DNA from: Cypionkella sp.
GTDB taxonomy: Bacteria > Pseudomonadota > Alphaproteobacteria > Rhodobacterales > Rhodobacteraceae
Reading direction: 5' to 3'
Length of the DNA stretch: 64,000 nucleotides
NCBI RefSeq assembly: GCF_028290025.1
Contig: NZ_JAQGKQ010000112.1
Coordinates: 1-64,000 of the forward strand
Below the pieces are notes generated by a model that saw only the letters and a list, made by a program, of their open reading frames with translations, was not told the DNA's origin and did not search any database. Shown one piece after another: positions 43,524 through 53,347 of the stretch (its first letter is position 1; every line of letters begins with the position of its first letter). Made by a program: the position numbers and the translations under genes.

Positions 43524-45023
43524 ATGAAAGAGATCGGTCACTGGATCAATGGCCAGCTGGTTGCGGGCACTTCGGGCAAGTTTGCTGACGTTTTTAACCC
43601 CGCGACGGGCGAAGTGCAGGCGCGGGTGGCTTTGGCTTCGAAGGCCGAGCTGGATGCGGCCACCGCCGATGCGGCGAAGGCTCAGGTGAAGTGGGGTGCC
43701 ACAAATCCACAGCGCCGCGCGCGGGTTATGATGGCGATGGTTGGCCTGCTGAACCGCGATATGGAGAAGCTGGCCGAGGCTTTGTCGGTTGAGCATGGCA
43801 AGACCATCCCGGATGCCAAGGGCGACATTCAGCGCGGGCTGGAAGTGATCGAGTTTTGCATCGGTGCGCCGCATTTGCTGAAGGGCGAGTTCACCGATTC
43901 TGCTGGCCCCGGCATTGACATGTATTCGATGCGCCAACCAATTGGGGTTGCTGCGGGGATTACTCCGTTCAACTTTCCGGCGATGATTCCGATGTGGAAA
44001 ATGGGCCCGGCGCTGGCCTGTGGTAATGCATTTATCCTCAAACCGTCCGAGCGTGCGCCGACGGTGCCGTTGATGCTGGCGGCTTTGATGAGGGAAGCTG
44101 GCCTGCCCGATGGCGTGTTGCAGGTGATCAATGGCGACAAGGAATCGGTCGATGCGATCCTTGATAATGAGACGATTTCGGGCGTCGGTTTCGTGGGTTC
44201 TACTCCGATCGCGCAATATATCTACGCGCGCGGCACGGCGAACGGTAAGCGGGTGCAGTGCTTTGGTGGTGCGAAAAACCACATGATCATCATGCCGGAT
44301 GCCGATTTGGATCAGGCGGCGGATGCTTTGGTCGGTGCCGGTTACGGTGCTGCTGGCGAGCGTTGCATGGCGATTTCGGTGGCGGTTCCGGTTGGGCAAG
44401 CGACGGCGGATGCTTTGATTGAGCGGCTTATTCCTCGGATTGAGAAGCTGAAGGTTGGGCCATATACCGCTGGTAATGATGTCGATTACGGCCCGGTTGT
44501 GACGGGGGCTGCCAAGGCTAACATCCTGAGATTGATCGAGTCCGGTGTGGCTCAGGGCGCAAATCTGGTGATTGATGGCCGCGATTTCAAACTGCAGGGC
44601 TATGAGGACGGCTTCTTCGTTGGGCCGCATCTGTTCGACAATGTGACCACCGATATGGAGATTTACCGCAAGGAAATTTTCGGGCCGGTGCTGTCGGTGG
44701 TGCGGGCCTCGACCTACGAAGAAGCCCTCGGCATGGCGATGGACCACGAATATGGCAACGGCACCGCGATCTATACCCGTGACGGCGACACCGCGCGCGA
44801 CTTTGCAGCGCGGATTAATGTCGGGATGATCGGGATCAACGTGCCGATCCCGGTGCCTTTGGCGTATCACACCTTTGGCGGCTGGAAGAAATCCTCGTTC
44901 GGCGATTTGAACCAGCATGGGCCGGATGCTTTCCGGTTTTACACCCGCACCAAAACCATTACGGCGCGCTGGCCGTCGGGCATCAAAGAGGGCGGCGAGT
45001 TTAACTTCAAGCAGATGGAGTGA
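43524..45023 (+). CDS. mmsA: CoA-acylating methylmalonate-semialdehyde dehydrogenase
   Basis: A 499-residue aldehyde dehydrogenase. INGQLVAGTSGKFADVFNPATGEVQARV is the MmsA opening, AGITPFNFPAMIPMWKMGPALACGNAFILKPSE the NAD-binding segment, and GAGYGAAGERCMAISVAV contains the catalytic cysteine near residue 285. It converts (methyl)malonate semialdehyde and CoA to propionyl- or acetyl-CoA and CO2. It can serve valine breakdown and the last inositol step as IolA. GGGAGAG precedes ATG 43524. A strong terminator follows. Confidence 0.95.
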   Translation: MKEIGHWINGQLVAGTSGKFADVFNPATGEVQARVALASKAELDAATADAAKAQVKWGATNPQRRARVMMAMVGLLNRDMEKLAEALSVEHGKTIPDAKGDIQRGLEVIEFCIGAPHLLKGEFTDSAGPGIDMYSMRQPIGVAAGITPFNFPAMIPMWKMGPALACGNAFILKPSERAPTVPLMLAALMREAGLPDGVLQVINGDKESVDAILDNETISGVGFVGSTPIAQYIYARGTANGKRVQCFGGAKNHMIIMPDADLDQAADALVGAGYGAAGERCMAISVAVPVGQATADALIERLIPRIEKLKVGPYTAGNDVDYGPVVTGAAKANILRLIESGVAQGANLVIDGRDFKLQGYEDGFFVGPHLFDNVTTDMEIYRKEIFGPVLSVVRASTYEEALGMAMDHEYGNGTAIYTRDGDTARDFAARINVGMIGINVPIPVPLAYHTFGGWKKSSFGDLNQHGPDAFRFYTRTKTITARWPSGIKEGGEFNFKQME

Positions 45024-45046
45024 TCTGTTTTAGGATCTAGAATGAC

Positions 45047-45075
45047 AAAAGGGCGGGAAATGATCCCGCCCTTTT
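45047..45075. terminator. Bidirectional terminator, mmsA / NCS1 permease
   Basis: AAAAGGGCGGGA-AATGA-TCCCGCCCTTTT, with a 12-bp stem and T/A runs on both sides, between convergent genes. Confidence 0.92.
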
Positions 45076-45103
45076 TTCTTAGTTTCGACCGGGTATCAGC
45101 GGC

Positions 45104-46534
45104 TTACTTCGCGCCCATCCGCAGGACGTAGTAGACCGCCCCACCGATGCCAACACCGAAGAACCAGCCGTAAGTGCCCCACCATGCGGGCAACAGGGTG
45201 GTGAAGGTTGGCAGGATCGACGAGAACACCATGCCGATGCCCAAGGCGACGAAGGCTTTGACGTGCCAGCCGCCTTCGAACCGGAACTCGCCGTTTTCTT
45301 GATAAAGCGCGTTAACGTCGATTTTACCTTTACGGATCAGATAGTAGTCAACCATCATAATCCCGAAAATCGGCCCCATGGTGGAGCCGATGAAGTTAAC
45401 GAAATGCGCAGCTCCGGTTTCCCAAGGTGCCCAAGGATACAAGATCAACGCGATGGCGGCCGCGATGTAACCGCCGCGTTTGAAGCTGATGTGGCGTGGG
45501 AACACGTTGGAGAAGTCGAACGCTGGCGAGACGAAGTTGGCAACCACGTTGATGCCCAAAGTGGCGACCGCGAAAGTCAAAGCGGCTAGGGCTGCGAGGA
45601 ACCAGCTATCGAATTTGGCGCTGATTTGTTCGGGATGCAGCAAGACTTCGCCGTAAACGGTGAAGGCGGCGGTGGTGGTGATACCTGCGACGAGGCAGAA
45701 CGCCAGCAGGTTGATCGGCAGGCCCCAGAGGTTGCCTTTGCGCAAGGCTTGCTCGCTGGTGGCGTAGCGCGAGAAGTCGCAGAAATTGAGGTAAAGTGCG
45801 GCGAAATAGGTAATCCAAGTTGCCGCAACAGCAGCCAAAGCGGCAGCAGAGCCGGGCACTCCCGGGACGCCCGCATCAGCGGTGGCTTTCAGCAAAACGT
45901 CTTGCGGGATTTCCGCGCCGAACGAGAAGCTGCCAGCTTTCACCACAAGGTAAATCGCGAGCAATAGCATAGCGATCCAGACCGCCGGGCCAGCCCAGTC
46001 TTGGAACTTGCGCACGGTTTCCATGCCGCGCTGGATGATCAGCAGTTGCAGCGCCCAAACGATGAAAAAGCAGATCACTTCAAGCGTCGAGTGGCCGAGC
46101 AGGTGGTTGGTTTGGTGCAACTCCAACATGCCGGGGCTGCGGATCAGCAGGGCGACGATGGCTCCCGAGGCCGCAGAAGTTTGCGCGCCATACCAGAAAC
46201 AGGCGACGATCGCCCGCACCAAAGCCGGAGCGTTGGCGCCAAAAGTGCCGAAACTTGCCCGCGCCAACACCGGAAACGGCACGCCGGTGCGCACGCCCGC
46301 GTTGCCGACCATGCTCATCAGCACGAAAATCACCAAAGATCCGGCACCGATGGCGATGACGAAATTGACGAAACTGCCGCAGAGCAGAAACAAGCTGGCG
46401 GCAAGATAGTAGCCCCAAAGGCTGTGGACGTCAGAGGTCCAGACGTTGAAAATCGAGAACGCGCCCCATTTTCGATCAGTTGCGGGCGCCAGATCCTCGT
46501 TATGGAGCGAGGGTGACGGGTTGGTGAGTTGCAT
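45104..46534 (-). CDS. NCS1-family purine/pyrimidine/hydantoin permease
   Basis: A 476-residue permease with about 12 hydrophobic helices. WGAFSIFNVWTSDVHSLWGYYLAASLFL near residue 22 is the NCS1 opening, PFPVLARASFGTFGANAPALVRAIVACFWYGAQT carries the helix 3 signature, and LNFCDFSRYATSE is the helix 6 region. NCS1 carriers move cytosine, uracil, allantoin, hydantoins or thiamine. The substrate cannot be set from sequence alone; the neighbouring genes give no clear clue. Confidence 0.85.
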   Translation of the reverse strand: MQLTNPSPSLHNEDLAPATDRKWGAFSIFNVWTSDVHSLWGYYLAASLFLLCGSFVNFVIAIGAGSLVIFVLMSMVGNAGVRTGVPFPVLARASFGTFGANAPALVRAIVACFWYGAQTSAASGAIVALLIRSPGMLELHQTNHLLGHSTLEVICFFIVWALQLLIIQRGMETVRKFQDWAGPAVWIAMLLLAIYLVVKAGSFSFGAEIPQDVLLKATADAGVPGVPGSAAALAAVAATWITYFAALYLNFCDFSRYATSEQALRKGNLWGLPINLLAFCLVAGITTTAAFTVYGEVLLHPEQISAKFDSWFLAALAALTFAVATLGINVVANFVSPAFDFSNVFPRHISFKRGGYIAAAIALILYPWAPWETGAAHFVNFIGSTMGPIFGIMMVDYYLIRKGKIDVNALYQENGEFRFEGGWHVKAFVALGIGMVFSSILPTFTTLLPAWWGTYGWFFGVGIGGAVYYVLRMGAK

Positions 46535-46847
46535 CGTGCTGTCCCTATTCTATGGCGCAGATACGTTAACGAAACGCCAAAAGCGCCCGTGTATTTGCGA
46601 AACCGTGATGGCCTTTGTGGCCCTATGTTGGTTTACCGATGGCAAGATGCTGTCGGTCGCAGGTCTGATCTTCTGTGGACCAAATCCCACGCGCAACCTG
46701 CGCCTGATCGCGCTTGCGCACAATTAGGCTAATTTCAAATGGACCTTTCGGAAAATATTGAAAATGTTTCGGCGCAGGATTGAGAATGCACCGATTTTAG
46801 GCGAAAATAAAATGGTTGTAGGCGACAGTAAGACCTGCCGAGCGGAG
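46535..46847. other. Intergenic region upstream of the NCS1 gene
   Basis: 313 bp without a supported gene, between the uvrA stop and the permease start. An AT-rich stretch at about 46720-46815 carries GAAAAT-ATT-GAAAAT direct repeats. It should hold the permease promoter. The short plus-strand ORFs here lack ribosome sites. Confidence 0.45.
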
Positions 46848-49712
46848 CTATTCAGCCGCCGCCCGCCGTGGTTTCAGCAGATCGCGTAGATATTGCCCAG
46901 TGTGGCTATGCGTGGCCTTACCGATGGCCTCCGGCGTGCCAACCGCAACGATCTCACCACCGCCATCGCCGCCCTCGGGTCCAATGTCGATCACCCAATC
47001 GGCGGTTTTAACCACGTCGAGGTTGTGTTCGATCACCACCACCGTGTTGCCCTGATCGACCAATTCATGCAGCACTTCCAATAGCTTGCGCACATCCTCA
47101 AAGTGCAGACCGGTGGTCGGCTCATCAAGAATGTAGAGCGTGCGACCGGTAGCGCGGCGGCTAAGTTCCTTTGAAAGCTTAACCCGCTGCGCCTCACCAC
47201 CTGAAAGCGTCGTCGCCTGCTGGCCGACCTTGATATAGCCCAGACCGACCCGGCACAATGCATCCATCTTCTCCCGAATGCTCGGCACCGCTTGAAAAAA
47301 GGCCTGCGCTTCTTCACACGTCATATCAAGAACGTCGGCTATGCTCTTGTTTTTGAACTTAACTTCCAAAGTTTCACGGTTATAGCGGTGACCCTTACAA
47401 GTTTCGCATGTCACATAAACATCGGGCAGGAAGTTCATCTCAATCTTCAAAACGCCGTCACCCTGACACGCTTCGCAGCGGCCACCCTTGACGTTAAAGC
47501 TGAAACGCCCCGCCATATAGCCACGCGCTTTCGCCTCGGGCAGCCCTGCAAACCAATCGCGGATCGGGGTAAACGCGCCCGTATAAGTTGCCGGGTTAGA
47601 GCGCGGCGTGCGACCAATCGCGCGTTGGTCAATGTCGATGACCTTGTCGAGATGCTCAAAACCCCGGATCGTCTCACACGGAGCGGGCGTTTCATGCGCG
47701 CCGTTCAGCCGAGTTGCAGCGGTTTTGTACAAGGTTTCGATGGTCAGGGTGGACTTGCCGCCGCCCGAAACGCCTGTGACGCAAACGAACATCCCCAGCG
47801 GAAATTCGGCGGTGACATTCTTCAGATTGTTGCCCGTAGCGCCAACAACAACCAGCTTTTTGCCGCTGCCCTTGCGCCGGATTTTGGGAACTGTGATCTC
47901 GCGCGCGCCGGAAAGATACTGCCCCGTCAAGCTGTTAGGGTCGGCGGCGACCTGCGCCGGCGTGCCGTGGCTGACCACAACGCCGCCATGCACCCCGGCC
48001 CCCGGCCCCATGTCGAACACGTAATCCGCCTCGCGGATGGCATCTTCATCATGCTCGACCACCAGCACCGTATTGCCCGCGTCGCGCAGGTTTTTCAGCG
48101 TTGTCAGCAAGCGATCATTGTCGCGCTGGTGCAGACCAATCGAGGGCTCATCGAGCACATAAAGCACTCCCGTCAGGCCAGAACCAATCTGGCTGGCAAG
48201 CCGGATGCGCTGGGACTCGCCGCCCGAGAGCGTGCCCGCGTTACGCGACAGCGTCAAGTAGTTCAGGCCAACGTTAACCAAAAACCCAAGCCGTTCGCGG
48301 ATTTCCTTTAGGATTGCCTTGGCAATTTCGTTCTTCTGCTTGGTCAGATATTCCGGCGCGGCGCTAATCCACGCATGTGCCTCGGAAATCGACATCTGCA
48401 CCACCTGCCCCGCATGCAAACCGCCGATTTTCACCGCCAGTGCCTCGGGTTTCAGACGGTAGCCGCCGCAAGCGCCACAGGGGCGATTGTTCTGAAACCG
48501 CTCCATCTCCTCACGGCTCCAAGAGCTATCCGTCTCGCGGTAACGGCGTTCCATATTGGGAATGACGCCTTCAAAAACGCGGGAAACTTGGTAAACCCGG
48601 CCGCCCTCGTCATAGCGGAATAGAATTTCGTCCCCACCCGAGCCGCGCAGGAATACCTGCTTGACGTTCTCGGGCAAATCCTTCCATTTTGTTTTCTTAT
48701 CAAAGCCGTAGTGCTTTGAGATCGCCTCTATGGTCTGGGTAAAATACGGGCTTTTCGACTTTGCCCAAGGTGCGATTGCCCCGCTGAGCAGGGTTAATGA
48801 CTGATCCGGCACGACGAGGCGTTCGTCAAAAAACAGCTCCATCCCCAAGCCATCGCAGACCGGGCAAGCACCGTAAGGGGCGTTAAACGAGAACAAGCGG
48901 GGTTCGATTTCGGCGATGGTAAAGCCTGAGACCGGGCAGGCAAATTTCTCGGAATAGGTGATGCGCTGCGGATCGCCTTCGCCCTCGGCTGGTGCGGTTT
49001 CAATCACCGCAATGCCATCTGCGAGGTTCAAAGCGGTGCGGAAACTGTCGGCGAGACGGGTTTCCAAGCCTTCACGCACCACAATTCGATCCACCACAAC
49101 GTCGATGTTATGACGGAATTTCTTGTCGAGAACGGGCGGTCCCTCGAGCTCATAGAACTCGCCATTAACCTTAATGCGCTGGAAGCCCTGCTTGCGCAGA
49201 TCGATAAATTCCTTGCGATATTCGCCTTTGCGGTCGCGAATAATCGGAGCGAGCAGGTAAGCGCGGCTGCCCTCGGGCATCGCCATCACCGCATCGACCA
49301 TGTCCTGCACCTGCATCGCGGTGATCGGCAGACCCGTCGCGGGACTGAACGGCGTACCGACGCGGGCGAACAAAAGGCGCAGGTAGTCATAAATCTCGGT
49401 CACTGTGCCGACCGTGGAACGTGGGTTTTTCGAGGTGGTTTTCTGCTCTATCGAGATCGCGGGGCTCAGGCCGCTGATGTGATCGACGTCGGGTTTCCCA
49501 GCCATATCAAGGAATTGCCGCGCGTAGGCAGACAGGCTTTCGACGTAGCGACGCTGGCCTTCGGCGTAGATCGTGTCGAACGCGAGGCTCGATTTGCCCG
49601 AGCCAGACAGCCCGGTGATCACCACAAACTGATCGCGCGGAATATCCACATCGACGTTTTTCAGGTTATGCTCGCGCGCGCCGCGCACTTCGATGAACTT
49701 TTGCTCAGCCAT
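46848..49712 (-). CDS. uvrA: Excinuclease ABC subunit A
   Basis: A 954-residue UvrA. Two ABC domains are complete: [19 protein letters not shown] near the start, zinc module [59 protein letters not shown]; then [10 protein letters not shown], the second zinc module CEACQGDGV with [21 protein letters not shown] and [16 protein letters not shown]. It scans DNA for bulky lesions with UvrB. ATG 49712 (MAEQKFIEV) is preferred to 49724. A LexA box lies 64 bp upstream. Confidence 0.98.
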   Translation of the reverse strand: MAEQKFIEVRGAREHNLKNVDVDIPRDQFVVITGLSGSGKSSLAFDTIYAEGQRRYVESLSAYARQFLDMAGKPDVDHISGLSPAISIEQKTTSKNPRSTVGTVTEIYDYLRLLFARVGTPFSPATGLPITAMQVQDMVDAVMAMPEGSRAYLLAPIIRDRKGEYRKEFIDLRKQGFQRIKVNGEFYELEGPPVLDKKFRHNIDVVVDRIVVREGLETRLADSFRTALNLADGIAVIETAPAEGEGDPQRITYSEKFACPVSGFTIAEIEPRLFSFNAPYGACPVCDGLGMELFFDERLVVPDQSLTLLSGAIAPWAKSKSPYFTQTIEAISKHYGFDKKTKWKDLPENVKQVFLRGSGGDEILFRYDEGGRVYQVSRVFEGVIPNMERRYRETDSSWSREEMERFQNNRPCGACGGYRLKPEALAVKIGGLHAGQVVQMSISEAHAWISAAPEYLTKQKNEIAKAILKEIRERLGFLVNVGLNYLTLSRNAGTLSGGESQRIRLASQIGSGLTGVLYVLDEPSIGLHQRDNDRLLTTLKNLRDAGNTVLVVEHDEDAIREADYVFDMGPGAGVHGGVVVSHGTPAQVAADPNSLTGQYLSGAREITVPKIRRKGSGKKLVVVGATGNNLKNVTAEFPLGMFVCVTGVSGGGKSTLTIETLYKTAATRLNGAHETPAPCETIRGFEHLDKVIDIDQRAIGRTPRSNPATYTGAFTPIRDWFAGLPEAKARGYMAGRFSFNVKGGRCEACQGDGVLKIEMNFLPDVYVTCETCKGHRYNRETLEVKFKNKSIADVLDMTCEEAQAFFQAVPSIREKMDALCRVGLGYIKVGQQATTLSGGEAQRVKLSKELSRRATGRTLYILDEPTTGLHFEDVRKLLEVLHELVDQGNTVVVIEHNLDVVKTADWVIDIGPEGGDGGGEIVAVGTPEAIGKATHSHTGQYLRDLLKPRRAAAE

Positions 49713-49775
49713 GACCCACCCCATTCGACGCCGTATAGATAGGGTGAACCGCGTGAGTCTCCAACCGCAAAATGT

Positions 49776-49790
49776 GAACGAAGTGTGAAC
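49776..49790 (-). promoter_or_regulatory. LexA SOS box upstream of uvrA
   Basis: On the minus strand GTTC-ACACTTC-GTTC matches the alphaproteobacterial LexA operator GTTC-N7-GTTC exactly, 64 bp before the uvrA start, a position suited to repression. Confidence 0.85.
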
Positions 49791-49820
49791 AATTTGTGCG
49801 GTGCGGCATATTTTGTTGCC

Positions 49821-50987
49821 TTAGTGCGAGAAATTAACCCTGCGCCGGGCCTGCCAAGCATGAATGACTATGCCCAAGCTGGAAAAGCCGATCAGGAAAA
49901 CCACAAATCCAGTGGCTCCGGCTTTGGCTAGGATCAGCGCCAGCAAGGGCGTGCCGATGGTTGTGCCAAGATTGCCAAGTTGTGCGATCGCACCTGCACC
50001 GCGGGCGCGGTCCTCGGCGGTAGGGTTGATTTGCGCGAGGCTGGCGAAACTAGCACCCTGCACCACGCCCAATGCAGCCGCCATCAACAGCGCAAATCCG
50101 GCCTCGGACGCACCCTGCCCCCATGTCAACCAGAGGCCGAGACTGGCGAGAATTGCGACTGCGAAACCTGCTTGCACGAGGCGGAAAGCGGGGATTTTTG
50201 CCAGCAGCCAGACGCCGAGAGTCATGGATACGGTGATCGACACCAAGGGCATGAACACGCCGATGAACGGCCCCCAACCGGGGGTGACCACGGCGGGAAG
50301 TAAGGTTAGGATCGCGACGTAAGTCACTGTATAACAAACAAAACCCATGGCAGGGGCGGCGATATAGGGTGAGGCGTAGATGGCGACGTGCTGGACAAGC
50401 AGGTTGCCTTGTCCCTGTATTAGGCGATGCGCGGGGTCGCGGGGCATAAGCGCAAACAGCGCGGCAAAGCACAGCAGCAGCCAGATGCCGTGCAGTTGAA
50501 AAAGCGCGCCGGGGCCGTGCAGCGCGATCAAACCGGGTGCAAAATAGGCCAGCGCCGCGTAGGTGACGCCGAAAAACGACGACCACAGCGTCATCGCCAA
50601 ACCCTGATGCCGCTGTGACGTGACGCCCGCAATCGCGGTAGGGCCAACGACCACGATGGTCAAATGCGACACGCCTTCCAACACGCGGGTTAGCATCATC
50701 AGCGGATAGCTGGGGAAATTCGATTGGATCAAGCTGACGGCTGCGCCCATTGCCAAGGCCGAGAGGATGGCGCGGCGGGGGCCAATTTTCGCCACCAACA
50801 GCCCCGCTGTGGTGCCGAAAATCAGCCCAACGATGCCGACAATCGACACCATCAGCCCAATACCGACGCCAGCATGTGCGGCATAGGTGGTTTGAAGCGT
50901 TTGATATAGAACGGATATTTTGCCGAACTGCGCTGCCGCCCCCAAACCAGCCGCCCAAAGCGCCAGAACGGTTAAAACGGCGCGCAT
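49821..50987 (-). CDS. MFS transporter
   Basis: A 388-residue carrier with 12 predicted helices. The MFS loop 2-3 motif is seen as GTTAGLLVAKIGPRRAILSALAMG, and SRVLEGVSHLTIVVVGPTAIAG-like helix 4 text as TRVLEGVSHLTIVVVGP. A second half begins near residue 205. The substrate is unknown. It follows the DUF6500 gene by 21 bp and may be cotranscribed with lpd. Confidence 0.82.
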   Translation of the reverse strand: MRAVLTVLALWAAGLGAAAQFGKISVLYQTLQTTYAAHAGVGIGLMVSIVGIVGLIFGTTAGLLVAKIGPRRAILSALAMGAAVSLIQSNFPSYPLMMLTRVLEGVSHLTIVVVGPTAIAGVTSQRHQGLAMTLWSSFFGVTYAALAYFAPGLIALHGPGALFQLHGIWLLLCFAALFALMPRDPAHRLIQGQGNLLVQHVAIYASPYIAAPAMGFVCYTVTYVAILTLLPAVVTPGWGPFIGVFMPLVSITVSMTLGVWLLAKIPAFRLVQAGFAVAILASLGLWLTWGQGASEAGFALLMAAALGVVQGASFASLAQINPTAEDRARGAGAIAQLGNLGTTIGTPLLALILAKAGATGFVVFLIGFSSLGIVIHAWQARRRVNFSH

Positions 50988-51008
50988 GGGTTACCCTTTC
51001 GGCTAATT

Positions 51009-51227
51009 TCACAGATCGGATAAAATCATCGCCCTTATCCGGGTGGCTTTTTCAAAATGGTCCAGCTTATGAGTCTTAATCCACCAAGTCGCGGCCTCTA
51101 ACAGAGCCTCGGGATCATCGTTTTTGTTGGCGAAGAATGCATAGAACGACAGCCCAACGCCGTCGCCCTTTTTTGCAATTTTGGTGTCACACACCGCCAG
51201 CGCCCTTTGTCTTGAAGCTGGCCGCAT
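51009..51227 (-). CDS. Small DUF6500-type protein
   Basis: A 72-residue soluble protein, MRPASRQRALAVCDTKIAKKGDGVGLSFYAFFANKNDDPEALLEAATWWIKTHKLDHFEKATRI. I associate this pattern, especially GVGLSFYAFFANKNDDPE, with DUF6500. Function unknown. Its ATG overlaps the lpd stop as TGATG, so translation is coupled to lpd. The track starts one codon early at TTG 51230. Confidence 0.75.
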   Translation of the reverse strand: MRPASRQRALAVCDTKIAKKGDGVGLSFYAFFANKNDDPEALLEAATWWIKTHKLDHFEKATRIRAMILSDL

Positions 51228-52621
51228 CAAAAATGCAAAGCGCGACCGTAGGCGTCCAGCACGGATTCGTGCATCATTTCCGACAGAGTTGGATGCGGGA
51301 ACACGGTGTTCATCAGGTCTTCTTCGGTTGTCTCAAGCCCGCGCGCGACGACATAACCTTGGATCAGCTCGGTCACTTCGGCGCCGATCATATGGGCGCC
51401 GAGCATTTCGCCGGTTTTGGCGTCGAAAATGGTTTTGATGAAGCCCTCAGCCTCGCCCAAGGCAATCGCTTTGCCGTTGCCGATGAAGGGAAAACGGCCG
51501 ACTTTGATCTCATAGCCCGCCTCTTTGGCGCGGGCTTCGGTTAGACCAACGCTCGCCACTTGCGGGTTGCAATAGGTGCAGCCGGCGATGGAGTTCGGCT
51601 TGATCGGATGCGGATGGCCGCCCGCGATCAGTTCGGCAACCATCACGCCTTCGTGGCTGGCTTTATGCGCAAGCCACGGCGCGCCGGCAATGTCGCCGAT
51701 TGCATAAAGCCCTTCGACGCCAGTGCGGCAGAATTCATCCGTCACGACATGAGTGCGGTCGATTTTTACGCCCAAAGCCTCTAGCCCAAGGTTTTCGGTG
51801 TTGCCGATGATGCCAACGGCGGAGATTACCGTGTCAAATTCTTGCGTCGTGGTGCCGTTGGCATCTTCGAGATGCGCCACCACTTTGCCCGGTGAGCGAT
51901 CCAGTTTCTTCACCGTGGTTTTTTCGAGAATCTTCATTCCTTGTTTGACAAAAGCTTTCGTCGCGAAGGCCGAAACCTCTGCATCCTCTACCGGCAGCAC
52001 GCGGTCCATCACTTCGACGACGGTGGTATCCGCGCCCAAGGTATTGAAGAAGCTGGCGAATTCGATACCGATGGCACCCGAGCCAATCACCAGCAGCTTT
52101 TTCGGCATCCGTTTTGGCTGCAAAGCGTGGCGGTAGGTCCAGACCAGATCGCCGTCAGCCTCAAGCCCGGGAAGTTCGCGGGCGCGCGCTCCGGTGGCGA
52201 GGATGATCGACTTCGCGGTCAACTCATCGGTGCCTTTGTCGGTTTTCACCGACACGGTGCCGACTTTCGGCAGGGTCGCAACCCCCATGAACACGGTAAT
52301 TTTGTTCTTTTTCATCAGGTGGCCAATGCCGCCGGAAAGCTGCTTGGCGACGCCGCGAGAGCGGGCGACAACGGCGTTCAGATCGAAATTGGCACCCGTC
52401 ACCGACAGGCCGAATTCTTTGGCGCGGTGCATGAGGTGAAAAACTTCTGCGCTTCGCAGCAGCGCCTTGGTCGGGATACAGCCCCAGTTCAGGCAGATGC
52501 CGCCGAGGTTTTCCCGCTCGACAATCGCCACGTTTTGGCCGAGCTGCGCTGCCCTGATGGCCGCGACATAGCCTCCCGGACCCGAGCCGATTACGATCAC
52601 GTCAAAATTTTGCGCAGCCAT
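51227..52621 (-). CDS. lpd: Dihydrolipoyl dehydrogenase
   Basis: A 464-residue flavoprotein. The FAD motif is VIGSGPGGYVAAIRAAQLG, the redox disulfide is in GGICLNWGCIPTKALL, the NAD motif is LLVIGSGAIGIEFASFFNTLG, and the C-terminal catalytic pair is in HPTLSEMMHESV. It reoxidises lipoamide in pyruvate, 2-oxoglutarate or branched-chain complexes, or glycine cleavage. No E1 or E2 gene is adjacent, so which complex it serves is open. RBS GAGGAG lies upstream. Confidence 0.95.
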   Translation of the reverse strand: MAAQNFDVIVIGSGPGGYVAAIRAAQLGQNVAIVERENLGGICLNWGCIPTKALLRSAEVFHLMHRAKEFGLSVTGANFDLNAVVARSRGVAKQLSGGIGHLMKKNKITVFMGVATLPKVGTVSVKTDKGTDELTAKSIILATGARARELPGLEADGDLVWTYRHALQPKRMPKKLLVIGSGAIGIEFASFFNTLGADTTVVEVMDRVLPVEDAEVSAFATKAFVKQGMKILEKTTVKKLDRSPGKVVAHLEDANGTTTQEFDTVISAVGIIGNTENLGLEALGVKIDRTHVVTDEFCRTGVEGLYAIGDIAGAPWLAHKASHEGVMVAELIAGGHPHPIKPNSIAGCTYCNPQVASVGLTEARAKEAGYEIKVGRFPFIGNGKAIALGEAEGFIKTIFDAKTGEMLGAHMIGAEVTELIQGYVVARGLETTEEDLMNTVFPHPTLSEMMHESVLDAYGRALHF

Positions 52622-52696
52622 CTTTCCCTCCTCAGAAAAAGTAGTTTGCCCTTAAACTATATTTGAAACGCGAGCAACGCTGCCAGTGCTGCGGGC

Positions 52697-53284
52697 CTAT
52701 GCAGGGCTTGCATGGCTGGCTTTCAAGGCGGCAACCACGGTCGGATAGCCGCCCGCTTTCAGGAAATCGAGTTCTTCTGCGGTGCTTTCGCGGCCCAAAG
52801 CGGCGTTTCGGGGCGGGAAACGGCCGAACTGCGCGATGATTTCGCGATGCGCTTTGGCGTGTAGCGCCATTTCGGGATCGGACGACATGCGTTCGGTCAG
52901 CAGGGCCACCGCCTGATTTTGGTCTGCCATGTCTTCGGAATGTTCAAACGGCAGGTAAAAAAACTGCCGCTCCGGTTCCGGTGCGTCCAAATCCCAACCC
53001 TCGGCCACGGCCTTTTTCGCGGCGGCGAGGGCTTGCGGATCGGTGGCGAAGGCTTTGGCAGTGTCGCGGTGCATGTTGCGAGAAAACTGGTCGCAGATGA
53101 TCAGATAGGCCAGCGTGCCGACGGTGCCTTCGACCCAATGCTCTAGCCCGCCATCAAAAGCCGCCTGCCAGATTTCGCCAAAACGCTCCGCAATCGTGGC
53201 ATCAAGTTCAGCGCCGCCCGCGTACCAGCCTTCGGGGCCAACCTCGCCCAGCCAATAGTCAAGAATCTCAATCGGCTCAGACAT
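52697..53284 (-). CDS. DUF924 family protein
   Basis: A 195-residue protein. ILDYWLGEVGPEGWYAGGAELDATIAERFGEIWQAA and LAYLIICDQFSRNMHRDTAKAFATDPQAL are the standard DUF924 blocks, with FFYLPFEHSEDMADQ after them. The fold is all-helical and TPR-like; no activity is established. It lies upstream of lpd on the same strand with a 75-bp gap. Confidence 0.88.
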   Translation of the reverse strand: MSEPIEILDYWLGEVGPEGWYAGGAELDATIAERFGEIWQAAFDGGLEHWVEGTVGTLAYLIICDQFSRNMHRDTAKAFATDPQALAAAKKAVAEGWDLDAPEPERQFFYLPFEHSEDMADQNQAVALLTERMSSDPEMALHAKAHREIIAQFGRFPPRNAALGRESTAEELDFLKAGGYPTVVAALKASHASPA

Positions 53285-53347
53285 AGGGCATTCCTCTTTG
53301 ATCTAGGGTGGCAGGTTCGCAGGCGGCTCGCAACCGCTTTGGGGCCT

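Noticed and set aside
43368-44918. 516-aa minus-strand ORF
   Set aside because: Antisense to mmsA; His/Arg/Asn-rich and without domain motifs.
47292-48311. 339-aa plus-strand ORF inside uvrA
   Set aside because: Antisense shadow of the highly conserved uvrA frame.
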